64,000 nt of DNA, taken from NCBI RefSeq assembly GCF_015482585.1, contig NZ_CP049742.1, forward strand, positions 1,136,501-1,200,500, given 5' to 3'. Shown in pieces: positions 15,967-24,895 of the stretch. How positions within the stretch are numbered: position 1 is the stretch's first letter; every line of letters starts with the position of its first letter. The stretch is from Mangrovibacillus cuniculi. GTDB taxonomy: Bacteria; Bacillota; Bacilli; Bacillales; R1DC41. The translations under genes were made by a program, and so were the position numbers. The notes below the pieces were generated by a model. That model made no database searches and was not told where the DNA came from. It worked only from the letters and a program-made list of their open reading frames with translations.

Positions 15967-16731
15967 TTAAAGATAGCGCAAGTACCTCTCTGGACTCTGC
16001 AAAAAATCTCTAATAATTGTCACATGTTCTAATTCTTGATAAGATTTTTTAACTAATCGATCTTCTTCTAATAAAAAAATTTCCGCACCTGGTATAGCCA
16101 TTAATATAGGGGAGTGCGTAGCAATTAGAAATTGTCCGTTTTCTTCAACCATATTTTTAATCATAGAGATCAACGTCAACTGTTTTACTGGAGATAAAGG
16201 TCCCTCAGGCTCATCTAAAACATACAATCCGTTTGGTTGAAATCTCGAATGAAACAAATCTAAAAAGCTTTCGCCATGAGAACGATACTCCAACCCTTCT
16301 CCATAAAAATGTTTTAAATCATGTAACTGTCTAGCATGAGGTAAGATTTCTAATTGGCTTCGATCTTGTTCTTTTATTTCTGCTATAGCTTCTTGTGCTT
16401 CTCTTTTCATCTCTTCTAATCTCTTTATGTAATGGGAGAATTCATTTGCTCGAAAATAAAATCCTTTTTTTGTTCTAGCAGACCACGTAAGTGATAAAGC
16501 TTGTCCTAAACTAGTTGAATCCGCCTCTTTCTCTCCGACCGTAATACATTGTGCAGCGTTTGCGATACCAGATAAAAAAGTAGATTTTCCTGTTCCATTA
16601 TCTCCTACAAAGATAGTCACAGGTTTAGTAATAGAAAGCTCAGAGAAGTTTTCTATTAGTGGTAAATTGAAAGGGAAGCAACCATGGTTAGATAGAGATT
16701 TTTTTGATATTTTCTTTAAATGGAGAGACAT
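15967..16731 (-). CDS. AAA-family ATPase, ABC/SMC-like (predicted ATPase)
   Basis: A 254-aa soluble ATPase. The Walker A motif is GDNGTGKST near residue 42-50, followed by a charged helical middle (about residues 105-150). Walker B is LYVLDEPEG near residue 170, and the switch motif ATHSP is near residue 205. The layout is that of small stand-alone ABC-like ATPases related to RecF/OLD, with no membrane partner. Its role is unknown. It shares an operon with a GNAT gene downstream. Confidence 0.82.
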   Translation of the reverse strand: MSLHLKKISKKSLSNHGCFPFNLPLIENFSELSITKPVTIFVGDNGTGKSTFLSGIANAAQCITVGEKEADSTSLGQALSLTWSARTKKGFYFRANEFSHYIKRLEEMKREAQEAIAEIKEQDRSQLEILPHARQLHDLKHFYGEGLEYRSHGESFLDLFHSRFQPNGLYVLDEPEGPLSPVKQLTLISMIKNMVEENGQFLIATHSPILMAIPGAEIFLLEEDRLVKKSYQELEHVTIIRDFLQSPERYLRYL

Positions 16732-16881
16732 ATTTATCTTTCACTCCTTATCCTTCTCACTTCATTCTATGTAAATAAATAGTAGCACAAAGCTTCAAAA
16801 TTGTAAGTGTTTTAGATAATTGCTAGACTATATAAAAAAGTATTTGCACCTTACACATCTCAACTAATAAGGAGACCTATT

Positions 16882-17493
16882 GTGACTTTCATTACTTTTT
16901 CAAACCTAAACTTAACATGGATGAATACCCCTAAAAGTTGGTCGATTGACGAGAACACAAAACAATTGGTGATTAAGCCAGAAGATGAAACAGATTATTG
17001 GCAACGAACTCATTATGACTTTCAACATGATAATGGGCATTTTCTCTTCCAAGAACAACATGGTCCCTTTCAATTAAAGACAAAAGTTCATTTGCATCCA
17101 CTTCATCAGTATGATCAAGCAGGATTGTATATCCGTTTTGATGCAGATAATTGGGTCAAGGCTTCTATTGAATTTATGACAGAAGGAGAAAATAAACTTG
17201 GAGCTGTTGTAACAAAGCAAGGCTTTTCAGATTGGTCCACACAACCAATTGGAGACGATGTTACATCTATTTCTTTTCGATTATCTTATATCGATCCAGT
17301 TTGTTACATTGACTATTCTTTAGATGAAATAAATTGGTATCAAATTCGAATTGGTCATCTGCCAATGGTTCCAAAAACTGTCCCAAAAGTGGGATTATAC
17401 GCTTGCAGTCCTATCAAAGCAGGATTCTCTGCAGCATTTGATTATTTAGAAATTCACTCTATCTCTGACGACAGAACAAAAGTATATGGATAA
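16882..17493 (+). CDS. DUF1349 family protein (concanavalin-like fold)
   Basis: A 203-aa soluble protein matching the DUF1349 pattern: LTWMNTPKSW near the N terminus, FQLKTKVHL, YDQAGLYIRFDADNWVKASIEF near residue 80, and PKVGLYACSPI near residue 170. The family has a beta-sandwich related to carbohydrate-binding lectins, but its biochemical role is not established. The start is GTG 16882, about 8 bases after AAGGAG. It ends at a shared bidirectional terminator. Confidence 0.85.
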   Translation: MTFITFSNLNLTWMNTPKSWSIDENTKQLVIKPEDETDYWQRTHYDFQHDNGHFLFQEQHGPFQLKTKVHLHPLHQYDQAGLYIRFDADNWVKASIEFMTEGENKLGAVVTKQGFSDWSTQPIGDDVTSISFRLSYIDPVCYIDYSLDEINWYQIRIGHLPMVPKTVPKVGLYACSPIKAGFSAAFDYLEIHSISDDRTKVYG

Positions 17494-17494
17494 G

Positions 17495-17523
17495 AAAAAG
17501 CACCCTTAAGGCGGTGCTTTTTT
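17495..17523. terminator. Bidirectional terminator between DUF1349 and thioredoxin-like genes
   Basis: AAAAAGCACC / GGTGCTTTTTT, a 10-bp stem with an 8-base loop and T's on both strands. Confidence 0.9.
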
Positions 17524-17532
17524 CTCTTTTCA

Positions 17533-18087
17533 TCATTTCCACTTAATCCCACAACCAAGGGATGGCTTTTGGTCTTGAGGCACTTCTCGTCCTTCTAAAA
17601 CAGCATCTAAAGCCGCACGTAAGTCTTCACCTGTTACCGGTATATCGTTGCCAGGTCTAGACCCATCAAGTTGCCCTCTGTATACACAGCGTTTCTCTCC
17701 ATTAAATACGTAGAAATCGGGAGTACACGCTGCATCATAAGCTTTAGCAATTTCTTGCGTTTCATCAAACAAATATGGGTAAGTTAACCCCCATTCATTC
17801 ACCATTTTCACCATATTATCCGGAGAATCAGCTGGATAATTTTCTATGTCATTTGAATTTATCGCAATAAATGACACACCTTTTTCTCCATACTCTTTCC
17901 CTATTTTTGATAGCTCTTCTGCTACATGAATAACAAACGGACAATGATTACAAATGAACATAACGACAGTTGCTGTAGAAGATGATAGTTCTTCAAAAGA
18001 ACGCATCTTTCCACTAGCTGGTTCTATCAATGAAAAATCAGGTGCTAGTTTACCTAATGGGAACATTTTTGATTCTGTTCTTGCCAT
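17533..18087 (-). CDS. Thioredoxin-fold (AhpC/TSA-like) protein
   Basis: A 184-aa redox protein. APDFSLIEP at the N terminus and FICNHCPFV near residue 45 give a CxxC active site of the type found in the thioredoxin-family group often annotated as peroxiredoxin-like. TPDFYVF near residue 115 supplies the cis-proline region, and GCGIKWK closes the protein. It probably reduces disulfides or peroxides in the cytoplasm. ATG 18087 follows AAAGGA at good spacing; upstream in-frame codons lack a ribosome site. It is divergent from the YwaF-like gene. Confidence 0.85.
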   Translation of the reverse strand: MARTESKMFPLGKLAPDFSLIEPASGKMRSFEELSSSTATVVMFICNHCPFVIHVAEELSKIGKEYGEKGVSFIAINSNDIENYPADSPDNMVKMVNEWGLTYPYLFDETQEIAKAYDAACTPDFYVFNGEKRCVYRGQLDGSRPGNDIPVTGEDLRAALDAVLEGREVPQDQKPSLGCGIKWK

Positions 18088-18177
18088 TTTTTCAACAATC
18101 CTTTCTAAACTATGATTTCCTTTAGTATAATATAAAGACAGAATTGTCACAAAACATTAGGACTTTGGAGGTACACA

Positions 18178-18903
18178 ATGGAGTGGTTTTGGGCGGATAA
18201 AGGTAATCCTTTTTCATTTGGAAGTTTATCGCATCTCATCATGATTTTTCTACTCTTCACGATAGCAGCTATTATGATATTTTCACGCAATTCATTACGA
18301 AATAATAATAATCGAAAAATAGAAATCTTCCTAGGAATAACACTTCTTACGGTAGAATGGGGTTACTATTGGTGGTTACTACAAACTGGGTATTGGAGCG
18401 TTTCTACTTCTTTACCTTTAGAACTGTGTAGCATTACCTTATACACTTGTATCTTGTTTCTTTTAACTGGCTGGAAACCTGCTGGTACTTTTCTTTATTA
18501 CGCAGGTATTGCAGGTGCTTTACAAGCTGTTCTAACACCGGTCTTATTTATCGGCTTTCCGCACTTTCGTTTTTTCCATTTTTTCTATATTCATATGGCT
18601 ATCATCTTAGTAGCTATTTATGCAGTTGTAGTAAAAGACATCGTTCCAACATTCCGTAACGCTGTTATCTCGTTTTCTACTTTATTAGTTTTGGCTTGTA
18701 TCATTATTTTTATCAATCGATCTACAGGTGGAAATTATATGTTCCTTCAAAGGAAACCGTCTACCGCTTCCCTTTTAGATGTACTAGGACCATACCCTTA
18801 CTATGTTTTTTCATTAAGTGCCCTAGCTTTAGGGATTTTTCTTGGCTTAGCAGGACTATATAAATTGTTACAGAAAGGAAACGTTCATGTCGGTGAAAAC
18901 TAA
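18178..18903 (+). CDS. YwaF-like integral membrane protein (TIGR02206/TMEM164 family)
   Basis: A 241-aa protein with about seven membrane helices. It shows the family pattern of an aromatic membrane core with WWLLQTGYWSVSTSLPLELCS near residue 65-85, NRSTGGNYMFLQRKP near residue 180, and a final LGPYPYYV segment. The family resembles eukaryotic TMEM164, for which acyltransferase-like activity has been reported, but the bacterial role is unknown. The next gene overlaps its end by 17 bp. Confidence 0.8.
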   Translation: MEWFWADKGNPFSFGSLSHLIMIFLLFTIAAIMIFSRNSLRNNNNRKIEIFLGITLLTVEWGYYWWLLQTGYWSVSTSLPLELCSITLYTCILFLLTGWKPAGTFLYYAGIAGALQAVLTPVLFIGFPHFRFFHFFYIHMAIILVAIYAVVVKDIVPTFRNAVISFSTLLVLACIIIFINRSTGGNYMFLQRKPSTASLLDVLGPYPYYVFSLSALALGIFLGLAGLYKLLQKGNVHVGEN

Positions 18904-19933
18904 TGGTAGTTCACCGATTATTTTGTTTCCAGAGACAAGAGAATTAGTAAAGAACATACAAAAGAAAACTGAGACAAATAATCGCAACAATGTTACAAGA
19001 ACTGCTGCTTACTTATCCTTCTTTCATGCGAACCCTGAAGTGCATTGGGCTTTTTTAGCGCATATGGTTTCACGCAATGGCGGCTATCAAATGACGGATT
19101 TGAAGGGAGATATATTACCTTCCGTATTATCTTCCAAAGAAATTGACCTAACTTTCTCTTTATTAGAAACCGCTAATGCTTGGATTTTTAAAGACGCATA
19201 TCCACAATTACTGATGTGGGAATTCTGTAAAAAAAAGAAAGAAGACTTGTTTCCTCTTCTTTCTCTTTTTTCAGTTAGTAAATTTATGATAGAAAAGTGG
19301 CAACAAGCGTTTCAGCAAGAAATCTTTCCATCTATGTTTATGACGTGCTCCTTAATAATAAATGAACAAAAAATGTTGCAAACACGACTGCTTGATCAAT
19401 CCTCTTCTTATGTAGACCTTTTTCATTCTCTTAAATATCGATTTCAAGAAAAAATGGGTTGGACAGACATTGTTTTTCCGAAAAAGACGTTCTGGAAGAA
19501 TTCTTTGTATGGGATAAGTATCGATTCTTTTTTAGATGATAGAAGTAGGATTCAAACAGGTTTTTCCTTGTACAAATTACTATTCCAATCAAATGATAAA
19601 GTTGCTAGCTATCTATCATTTGCAACCAATCAACCTCATACCGCTTCTAGGCAAGACTATTGGCCATTTCATTTTTCTAGTAACAGGCAAAAAAACAACA
19701 GAATCTTTAGTCCGTCGTTAAAACATGCATGGGAAGATCGCTCGATACGTCCTATGCCTACACAAGACTGGTATATTCCAAAAGAAGAATTGCTAATCAA
19801 AGATTTTTACGAAGCTTATACGATTTCAAAAAATGGTTTTAACAGAAGCCGCATGCATAAAAGTGCATGGAAGAAAAAAGATTGGCTTACATCCTATCTA
19901 CAATATAAGAGAAAAAACGCTCCTAATGAATAG
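18887..19933 (+). CDS. DUF2515 family protein (YppC-like)
   Basis: A 348-aa protein. The N-terminal NNVTRTAAYLSFFHANPEVHWAFLAHMVSRNGGYQMTDLKG region is highly characteristic of YppC in B. subtilis and its Bacillaceae relatives. No catalytic motif or signal peptide is seen. The function is unknown. It overlaps the YwaF-like gene by 17 bp and has AAAGGAAA before its ATG, so the two are one operon, ended by the terminator at 19912. Confidence 0.85.
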   Translation: MSVKTNGSSPIILFPETRELVKNIQKKTETNNRNNVTRTAAYLSFFHANPEVHWAFLAHMVSRNGGYQMTDLKGDILPSVLSSKEIDLTFSLLETANAWIFKDAYPQLLMWEFCKKKKEDLFPLLSLFSVSKFMIEKWQQAFQQEIFPSMFMTCSLIINEQKMLQTRLLDQSSSYVDLFHSLKYRFQEKMGWTDIVFPKKTFWKNSLYGISIDSFLDDRSRIQTGFSLYKLLFQSNDKVASYLSFATNQPHTASRQDYWPFHFSSNRQKNNRIFSPSLKHAWEDRSIRPMPTQDWYIPKEELLIKDFYEAYTISKNGFNRSRMHKSAWKKKDWLTSYLQYKRKNAPNE

Positions 19934-19944
19934 GGGCGTTTTTT
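19912..19944. terminator. Bidirectional terminator between yppC-like gene and alkaline phosphatase
   Basis: AAAAAACGCTCCTA / TAGGGGCGTTTTTT, 14 bp with one G-T pair, overlapping the YppC stop codon. Confidence 0.88.
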
Positions 19945-19948
19945 GACC

Positions 19949-21283
19949 TTAATTTTTCAAATCTACCTTCATAACCTTAGCCATAATGTTTGGTAGATCC
20001 GTATTTTCTAGTAGTCCATGAAACTTGTTAGATTTTGGACCAAATGCATATACTGGTAAATCAGTACCTGTATGAGCAGTACTTGTCCATCCGATTAACG
20101 CACGATCAGAAACTACTTCATTAATAGCAATCGCCGTTTTTTCAGCAGATTTAATCTTAGCAACTTCTTCCTCTGTTAAATCAAGAGAAGTATATTCTTT
20201 CACTACTTCCTTTAGGTTACTCCTATCATCATTTAGCTTTGTTACCATATAGTCTCCAGTAGCTTTTACATCATGAAGGATATCAATATTTAGATCATAC
20301 TGTCCGTTCGAACCTACAGACATACCTCCTGTTTCATGGTCACCAGCCACTACTACTAAAGTGTTTCCATCTTTCTTTGCATACTCAATTGCTGCTTCTA
20401 CCGCTTCATCAAAAGCTTTTGTATCGTTCATCGCCCAAGCAGCATCGTGTGCATGTCCAGCCCAATCAATTTGTGAACCTTCTACCATTAAGAAGAAACC
20501 ATCTTTATCTTGTTCTAATGCACCAATAGCTGCAGTTGTCATCTCAGATAAACTAGGTTCTTCCGTTTCACTACGATGCATTTCTGGAGACATTGGTCCC
20601 TCGGCAAATAAACCAAGTAATTTTCCGCCTTGTGCATTCAATAATTCCTCTTTATTTGTAATATATTCATAGCCATCATTTTTTGCTTTAGAAATTAGAT
20701 CTCCTTCTGGTTGTTTCCCGCCGGCTTCTTCACTTGTGAAGTAGTCGCGGCCTCCACCAAGAAGAACATCTACACCATTTTGGAAGTATTGGGGTGCAAT
20801 ACCAGCTTCGTTACTTCTTGCATTTACACTTGCACCGAATACAGCTGGAGTTGCGTGAGTAATTCTAGAAGTTGCTACTAGACCTGTTGCTTTCTTTCCA
20901 CGTTCTGCAGCATCTAAAATAGAATCTACTTCTTCTCCATCAGGTGTTACTCCCACCATACCATTATTCGTTTTAACACCTGTCGCCATAGCTGTACCAG
21001 CAGCAGCTGAATCTGTTACTTCTGTATCTGCTGAATAAGTTTTCATTAATCCTTTTACATGAGGATCAAAAGAGGAATCTTCTCCATTAAACCAGCGATA
21101 GTTGGTCGCATAACTAGCATCAAATCCATCAGGAATCATATAGATAACATTTTTAACTTTTCCATTCTTGAATTGCTCATCTGAATTTTTCTTTGCTCCT
21201 GCGGTAGTCTCATTCATTCCTACATATGCACCTGACACAACGATAGAGCTTACTAATGCAACACTAGCCATTTTCTTTAACAT
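19949..21283 (-). CDS. phoA: Secreted alkaline phosphatase (PhoA family)
   Basis: A 444-aa protein with an N-terminal signal peptide. The nucleophile region is VTDSAAAGTAMATG near residue 90 (attack by Ser after Asp). Metal-binding motifs are MIPDGFD near residue 50, SQIDWAGHAHD near residue 280, GDHETGGM near residue 330 and TAHTGTD near residue 410. It frees phosphate from phosphomonoesters outside the cell. ATG 21283 is chosen because AGGAGG lies 8 bases before it; an upstream in-frame TTG sits within that site. The unusually long upstream region carries repeats compatible with Pho-regulon control. Confidence 0.93.
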   Translation of the reverse strand: MLKKMASVALVSSIVVSGAYVGMNETTAGAKKNSDEQFKNGKVKNVIYMIPDGFDASYATNYRWFNGEDSSFDPHVKGLMKTYSADTEVTDSAAAGTAMATGVKTNNGMVGVTPDGEEVDSILDAAERGKKATGLVATSRITHATPAVFGASVNARSNEAGIAPQYFQNGVDVLLGGGRDYFTSEEAGGKQPEGDLISKAKNDGYEYITNKEELLNAQGGKLLGLFAEGPMSPEMHRSETEEPSLSEMTTAAIGALEQDKDGFFLMVEGSQIDWAGHAHDAAWAMNDTKAFDEAVEAAIEYAKKDGNTLVVVAGDHETGGMSVGSNGQYDLNIDILHDVKATGDYMVTKLNDDRSNLKEVVKEYTSLDLTEEEVAKIKSAEKTAIAINEVVSDRALIGWTSTAHTGTDLPVYAFGPKSNKFHGLLENTDLPNIMAKVMKVDLKN

Positions 21284-21320
21284 TTTTATTCCTCCTATCA
21301 ATTACTTGCTTGAACATACT

Positions 21321-21557
21321 TTAACAAGTTTTTGTTAATAGAAGATAAATAGAAGATTAAAGGTTGATGACGAATGTTCTATCAAAAGTACCATGAAAGA
21401 ATATCCATTCTAGTTAGTTAGTTTCGTTTTTTTATATTCAAGAGGGAATTAGATGTATTTTACCTAACAAGTTCGTTACAGATGTAAATCTGTTTGTGCA
21501 AAATCATATATGTATCAATAGTTTAATTGATTTACATACTTGTAACGAATTTTACAT
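21321..21557. promoter_or_regulatory. Phosphatase upstream region with candidate PhoP boxes
   Basis: The 340-base gap upstream of the alkaline phosphatase holds a perfect palindrome TTAACAA-GTTT-TTGTTAA (21321-21338). It also holds a near-perfect long inverted repeat, TTCGTTACAGATGTAAATC (21472-21490) against GATTTACATACTTGTAACGAA (21529-21549), plus another TTTACA at 21551. TTAACA/TTTACA units are what PhoP binds in Bacillus. The match is suggestive only: spacing is not the classic run of 11-bp direct repeats. Confidence 0.45.
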
Positions 21558-21581
21558 CTATAAACTTCAAAAGTTCCTCAT

Positions 21582-21610
21582 AAAAAAACAAAGGGTTTTA
21601 CTTCCCTTTG
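21582..21610 (-). terminator. Terminator of the DJ-1/PfpI gene
   Basis: CAAAGGG/CCCTTTG with an 8-base loop and seven T's on the minus strand. Confidence 0.85.
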
Positions 21611-21623
21611 CTTGTTCTTACTT

Positions 21624-22145
21624 TTATTTTTCTAACACCTGAATAAATTCTCTCATATAGTCAGGAAGGTCTGGCGGGCGTCGACTAGAGATAATATGAC
21701 CATCTACTACAACTGGTTCATCTACCCACTCCGCACCTGCATTCATCATGTCATGCTTAATACCTGGCGTACTTGTTACTTTCTTGCCTCTTAATACATC
21801 AGCAGATATTAACACCCAACCCGCATGGCAAATTTGGCCGATTGGCTTTTGTTTTTTGTCCATATGTTTAACAAAGTTTAACACTTCATCATATCTTCTT
21901 AACTTATCGGGAGACCATCCACCTGGAACTAAAAGTGCGTCGAACTCTTCAATTGTTACTTTGGAGAAAGAAACATCACTTTGAATTGGCACACCATATT
22001 TACCTATGTATGTCTTTTGCCCTTCTTCTCCAGCTATGATTACGGAAGCACCTTCTTCTCTTAAACGCAGCACAGGATACCACAGTTCCAAATCTTCAAA
22101 ATCATCACTCACTATCTGCAATATCTTTTTACCTTCTAATCGCAT
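21624..22145 (-). CDS. DJ-1/PfpI family protein (YraA/YfkM-like)
   Basis: A 173-aa protein of the DJ-1/PfpI superfamily. The nucleophile elbow is GQICHAGWVL near residue 104 (Cys), with LLVPGGWSPD near residue 71 and the acidic partner near the N terminus. These proteins act as glyoxalase or deglycase-like stress proteins; the B. subtilis relatives YraA and YfkM belong to general or aldehyde stress responses. GGAGG precedes the ATG. It is divergent from the YndJ-like gene. Confidence 0.88.
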   Translation of the reverse strand: MRLEGKKILQIVSDDFEDLELWYPVLRLREEGASVIIAGEEGQKTYIGKYGVPIQSDVSFSKVTIEEFDALLVPGGWSPDKLRRYDEVLNFVKHMDKKQKPIGQICHAGWVLISADVLRGKKVTSTPGIKHDMMNAGAEWVDEPVVVDGHIISSRRPPDLPDYMREFIQVLEK

Positions 22146-22263
22146 TATTTTTCCTCCTTCTTGTCGTAAGCATATACATACATACTATTCCCATAGTTGT
22201 CCTTACCCTAAACATCCTATTTTACGTATGCTAGAATAATAGGGAAGAAATGGGGGAAGAAGT

Positions 22264-23847
22264 ATGTCAGCAGTATATCAAAAAAGAAAATACATCCTTT
22301 TTATCGTGTACATCTGTCTCTTCATGGTTTCTGTCTTTTTTTATCAAGGACCATGGTATGAACTTATTTTAACTTTTGCTCAAGTCGTCTTAGTTCCAAT
22401 TATAACACTTCAAATCATTCGTTCACATAAGTTAACACCATATTGGATCATTGCTTCTATAATAGGAGTGCTATCCGTCACTTGTCTCTCTGTTACCTCC
22501 TCTACATCATTAGATCTAGTCTTTGCTGGCGTATATTTACTATATACAACCGTCACAGCTCTAATTGGATTAGAGAGGCTACTCTCACGTGGCAATCGGT
22601 ACATAGAAGAAGGAATAATCGATTGGGCATTTATCTATTTGCCAATCGGTGGTATGTGGTATTTCGCGCATGTTGGAGAAATTCAAACAGGCTTCTCCCC
22701 TATCATTACTTGGATGACAAGTATTCACTTTCACTATGCCGCATTCTTGCTTCTCATATTTACAGGATTAGTTGGTAGAGTACACAAAACAATGGTTTAC
22801 AAAATTGCTGCAACCTTTATAGGACTAGCTCCAATCTGGGTAGCGATAGGTATTAGTGTTTCCAGGTTATTAGAACTGTTTTCCGTAATGTTTTATCTAA
22901 TAGGAATTGGCTTTTTGTTTACGCATATTTTAAAAACTACCTTCCCTAAGAAGTATCAAAAAATGCTAGTGCTCTTCAGTATTGGTTCTTTGTTTTTCAG
23001 TCTTAGCTGGTCATTACTATACGCTGTAGCGAGAGTTGGATTTGGTACCGAAATTAGTATTGCAACAATGATTCTATTCCATGGAATAACAAATTGTCTT
23101 TGCTTCGGATTAGTAGGAATTTTATCATGGTTAGTATCCTTTCCTAGACAGAGGTTTATGTCCCCTACTTTTCAGAAGAGTCACGTTACTGGTGGCCTTC
23201 CTGTAGTTGTACCTATTGAAGCTGGATTACATCCTAGTGGATTAGTCGATGATTTCTCTACATTTAAGCTATCTAATTGTCCTGATGTAATAAAAGACTT
23301 TTATGAAAACACTTCACAATATTCTTTGTTCTCTTCTGTTAGGTGGAATTATTTGTTTTACCCTCTAGCACTTTGTTGGCATGTGATATCAAAGAAGTTT
23401 CAACAGCTTCATTTGCCAGTAATTTCAACGAGACAAGAAATGACTGGAGAAATCTCATCCGTTTCTAAACAGTTGGATGGAAGAGAAAAACCTAGAGTTT
23501 GGAGTAGAGCAATTAAAGGGGAAAAAATATTCCAAGCTATTTATTCTATTTATGAAGATAATGCTGGAGTTAATTATATGAGCATCTCCTTACCTCTCCC
23601 ATTTTGCACGATGATGGGGATACTTTCCGTTCACTCAGAAGATCTACGTGAATCTATTAAGATAACTAGTTCCTCAGACGATCAAACGGGTGTATATCTT
23701 TTCGTTAAAGGATATAGAGTTACTTTACCTCTTTCTGAGAACTTTCTAATTAGAAAAGTTGATGAACAATCACTTAAAGCAATTCATCACATGAAAATTT
23801 TCGGGCTGCCATTCTTGACCATTCATTATGATATTTATAAAAAGTAA
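22264..23847 (+). CDS. YndJ-like polytopic membrane protein
   Basis: A 527-aa protein. About ten hydrophobic helices fill residues 8-300 (including TSIHFHYAAFLLLIFTGL near residue 155), followed by a soluble C-terminal domain of about 200 residues. This architecture and the FHYA segment resemble YndJ of B. subtilis; function unknown. GGGGAAG lies before the ATG. It is a single-gene unit with a strong bidirectional terminator. Confidence 0.65.
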   Translation: MSAVYQKRKYILFIVYICLFMVSVFFYQGPWYELILTFAQVVLVPIITLQIIRSHKLTPYWIIASIIGVLSVTCLSVTSSTSLDLVFAGVYLLYTTVTALIGLERLLSRGNRYIEEGIIDWAFIYLPIGGMWYFAHVGEIQTGFSPIITWMTSIHFHYAAFLLLIFTGLVGRVHKTMVYKIAATFIGLAPIWVAIGISVSRLLELFSVMFYLIGIGFLFTHILKTTFPKKYQKMLVLFSIGSLFFSLSWSLLYAVARVGFGTEISIATMILFHGITNCLCFGLVGILSWLVSFPRQRFMSPTFQKSHVTGGLPVVVPIEAGLHPSGLVDDFSTFKLSNCPDVIKDFYENTSQYSLFSSVRWNYLFYPLALCWHVISKKFQQLHLPVISTRQEMTGEISSVSKQLDGREKPRVWSRAIKGEKIFQAIYSIYEDNAGVNYMSISLPLPFCTMMGILSVHSEDLRESIKITSSSDDQTGVYLFVKGYRVTLPLSENFLIRKVDEQSLKAIHHMKIFGLPFLTIHYDIYKK

Positions 23848-23881
23848 AAGGAAGCGGCTGATGGTCGCTTCCTTTTACTTT
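23841..23881. terminator. Bidirectional terminator after the YndJ-like gene
   Basis: A 16-bp perfect stem AAAGTAAAAGGAAGCG / CGCTTCCTTTTACTTT with a 9-base loop. Confidence 0.9.
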
Positions 23882-23955
23882 AGAAGTGGAATTGCTCTAT
23901 TCTGTTCTCAGTAGCGGAAACTTTCCTTTAGGAGAGAATAGCACGCCCATAAAAC

Positions 23956-24237
23956 TCAGTCTTCCTGCTTTGTTACTCTAACAGTAGCCATACCCGGATT
24001 AGCATAAGCAGGAAGCGTATTTTCCTCTACCTCTTCTGCATTTGCTCCATAGAAGTAACGTTCAATGGCCATGTTAGCTTCTGTCTGTTCTACATCTATC
24101 GGAGAACTCATACCACCTACTAACTGTGAATGGCGTTGAGAATCAATCTTTGGCTCTACTGCACCGCTATGTAGTTCCTGTTCCAATTTTACATTTGCTT
24201 CTGCCGCTTCTTGCTGTTGCATCTCTTTTTCATTCAT
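23956..24237 (-). CDS. Small acidic protein, unknown function
   Basis: A 93-aa Glu/Gln/Ala-rich soluble protein with MNEKEMQQQEAAEAN at the N terminus and ERYFYGANAEEVEE near residue 60. It has no membrane segment and no family I recognise. AGGAGGG lies 7 bases before the ATG. It is downstream of rpmE2 but separated from it by a terminator. Confidence 0.7.
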   Translation of the reverse strand: MNEKEMQQQEAAEANVKLEQELHSGAVEPKIDSQRHSQLVGGMSSPIDVEQTEANMAIERYFYGANAEEVEENTLPAYANPGMATVRVTKQED

Positions 24238-24307
24238 AGATTTTCCCTCCTAAGCTTGTCTTAGGATTATCTTTTACTTAAACCGCCTGCTTATCCAAAA
24301 AAGGCCA

Positions 24308-24341
24308 TAAAAAAACAAGGAAAGCAAATGCCTTCCTTGTC
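24308..24341 (-). terminator. Terminator of rpmG-rpmE2
   Basis: ACAAGGAA / TTCCTTGT with a 10-base loop and a run of seven T's on the minus strand. Confidence 0.85.
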
Positions 24342-24351
24342 CCATAAAGAA

Positions 24352-24600
24352 TTACTTCTTCATGTTGTATTTCTCTAAGAAGCGGTCTACGCGGCCACCT
24401 TTGTCCGCGAACTTTTGACGTCCAGTGTAGAATGGATGAGTGTCAGAAGTTACCTCTACTTTAATTAGAGGGTAAGTAGTACCATCTTCCCAATCGATTG
24501 TTTCTGCAGTATGCATAGTTGAACCAGTGATGAATTTGAAACCACTGTTTGTATCCATGAATACTACTTTACGGTAGTTAGGATGAATTCCTGCTTTCAT
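24352..24600 (-). CDS. rpmE2: 50S ribosomal protein L31 type B (zinc-free)
   Basis: An 82-aa protein beginning [16 protein letters not shown], with [13 protein letters not shown] near residue 52. There is no CxxC pair, so this is the type B form that does not bind zinc. In B. subtilis the equivalent gene (ytiA/rpmE2) replaces the zinc-containing L31 when zinc is short and is repressed by Zur. It follows an L33 gene by 70 bases and is ended by a terminator. Confidence 0.95.
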   Translation of the reverse strand: MKAGIHPNYRKVVFMDTNSGFKFITGSTMHTAETIDWEDGTTYPLIKVEVTSDTHPFYTGRQKFADKGGRVDRFLEKYNMKK

Positions 24601-24670
24601 GTTGTTTTCCTCCTTTCTTCAAGAAAATAATATAAGTAAGCACGAGCTTACCTAGTCGTTTAGAAAAGTA

Positions 24671-24820
24671 TTACTTCGTTTCGCGGTGAAGAGTCACACG
24701 CTTAAGGCGTGGGCTGTACTTTTTAAGCTCTAAACGGTCTGGGTTGTTACGCTTGTTCTTTTTAGTGATATAGTTACGGTCACCCGTTTCAGTGCATTGT
24801 AACGTGATATTAACGCGCAT
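24671..24820 (-). CDS. rpmG: 50S ribosomal protein L33 (zinc-free form)
   Basis: A 49-aa protein [21 protein letters not shown]..., with a single Cys instead of the two CxxC pairs of the zinc-binding form. AGGAGG lies 8 bases before ATG 24820, and the length is standard. It is first in a two-gene unit with rpmE2, driven by a near-consensus promoter at 24867-24895. Pairing of the two zinc-free ribosomal paralogues suggests zinc-responsive control, although no clear Zur box was seen. Confidence 0.95.
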   Translation of the reverse strand: MRVNITLQCTETGDRNYITKKNKRNNPDRLELKKYSPRLKRVTLHRETK

Positions 24821-24866
24821 AGTTCTGCCTCCTTCTTTGTAAAAACCGAAATCATTCACGAATTGG

Positions 24867-24895
24867 ATTGTATAAAATTTCGGGACTACTGTCAA
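24867..24895 (-). promoter_or_regulatory. Sigma-A promoter of rpmG-rpmE2
   Basis: Minus strand TTGACA (24895-24890), a 17-bp spacer and TACAAT (24872-24867). A 7-bp inverted repeat CCGAAAT (24846-24852) / ATTTCGG (24877-24883) brackets the -10 and may be an operator. Confidence 0.8.
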
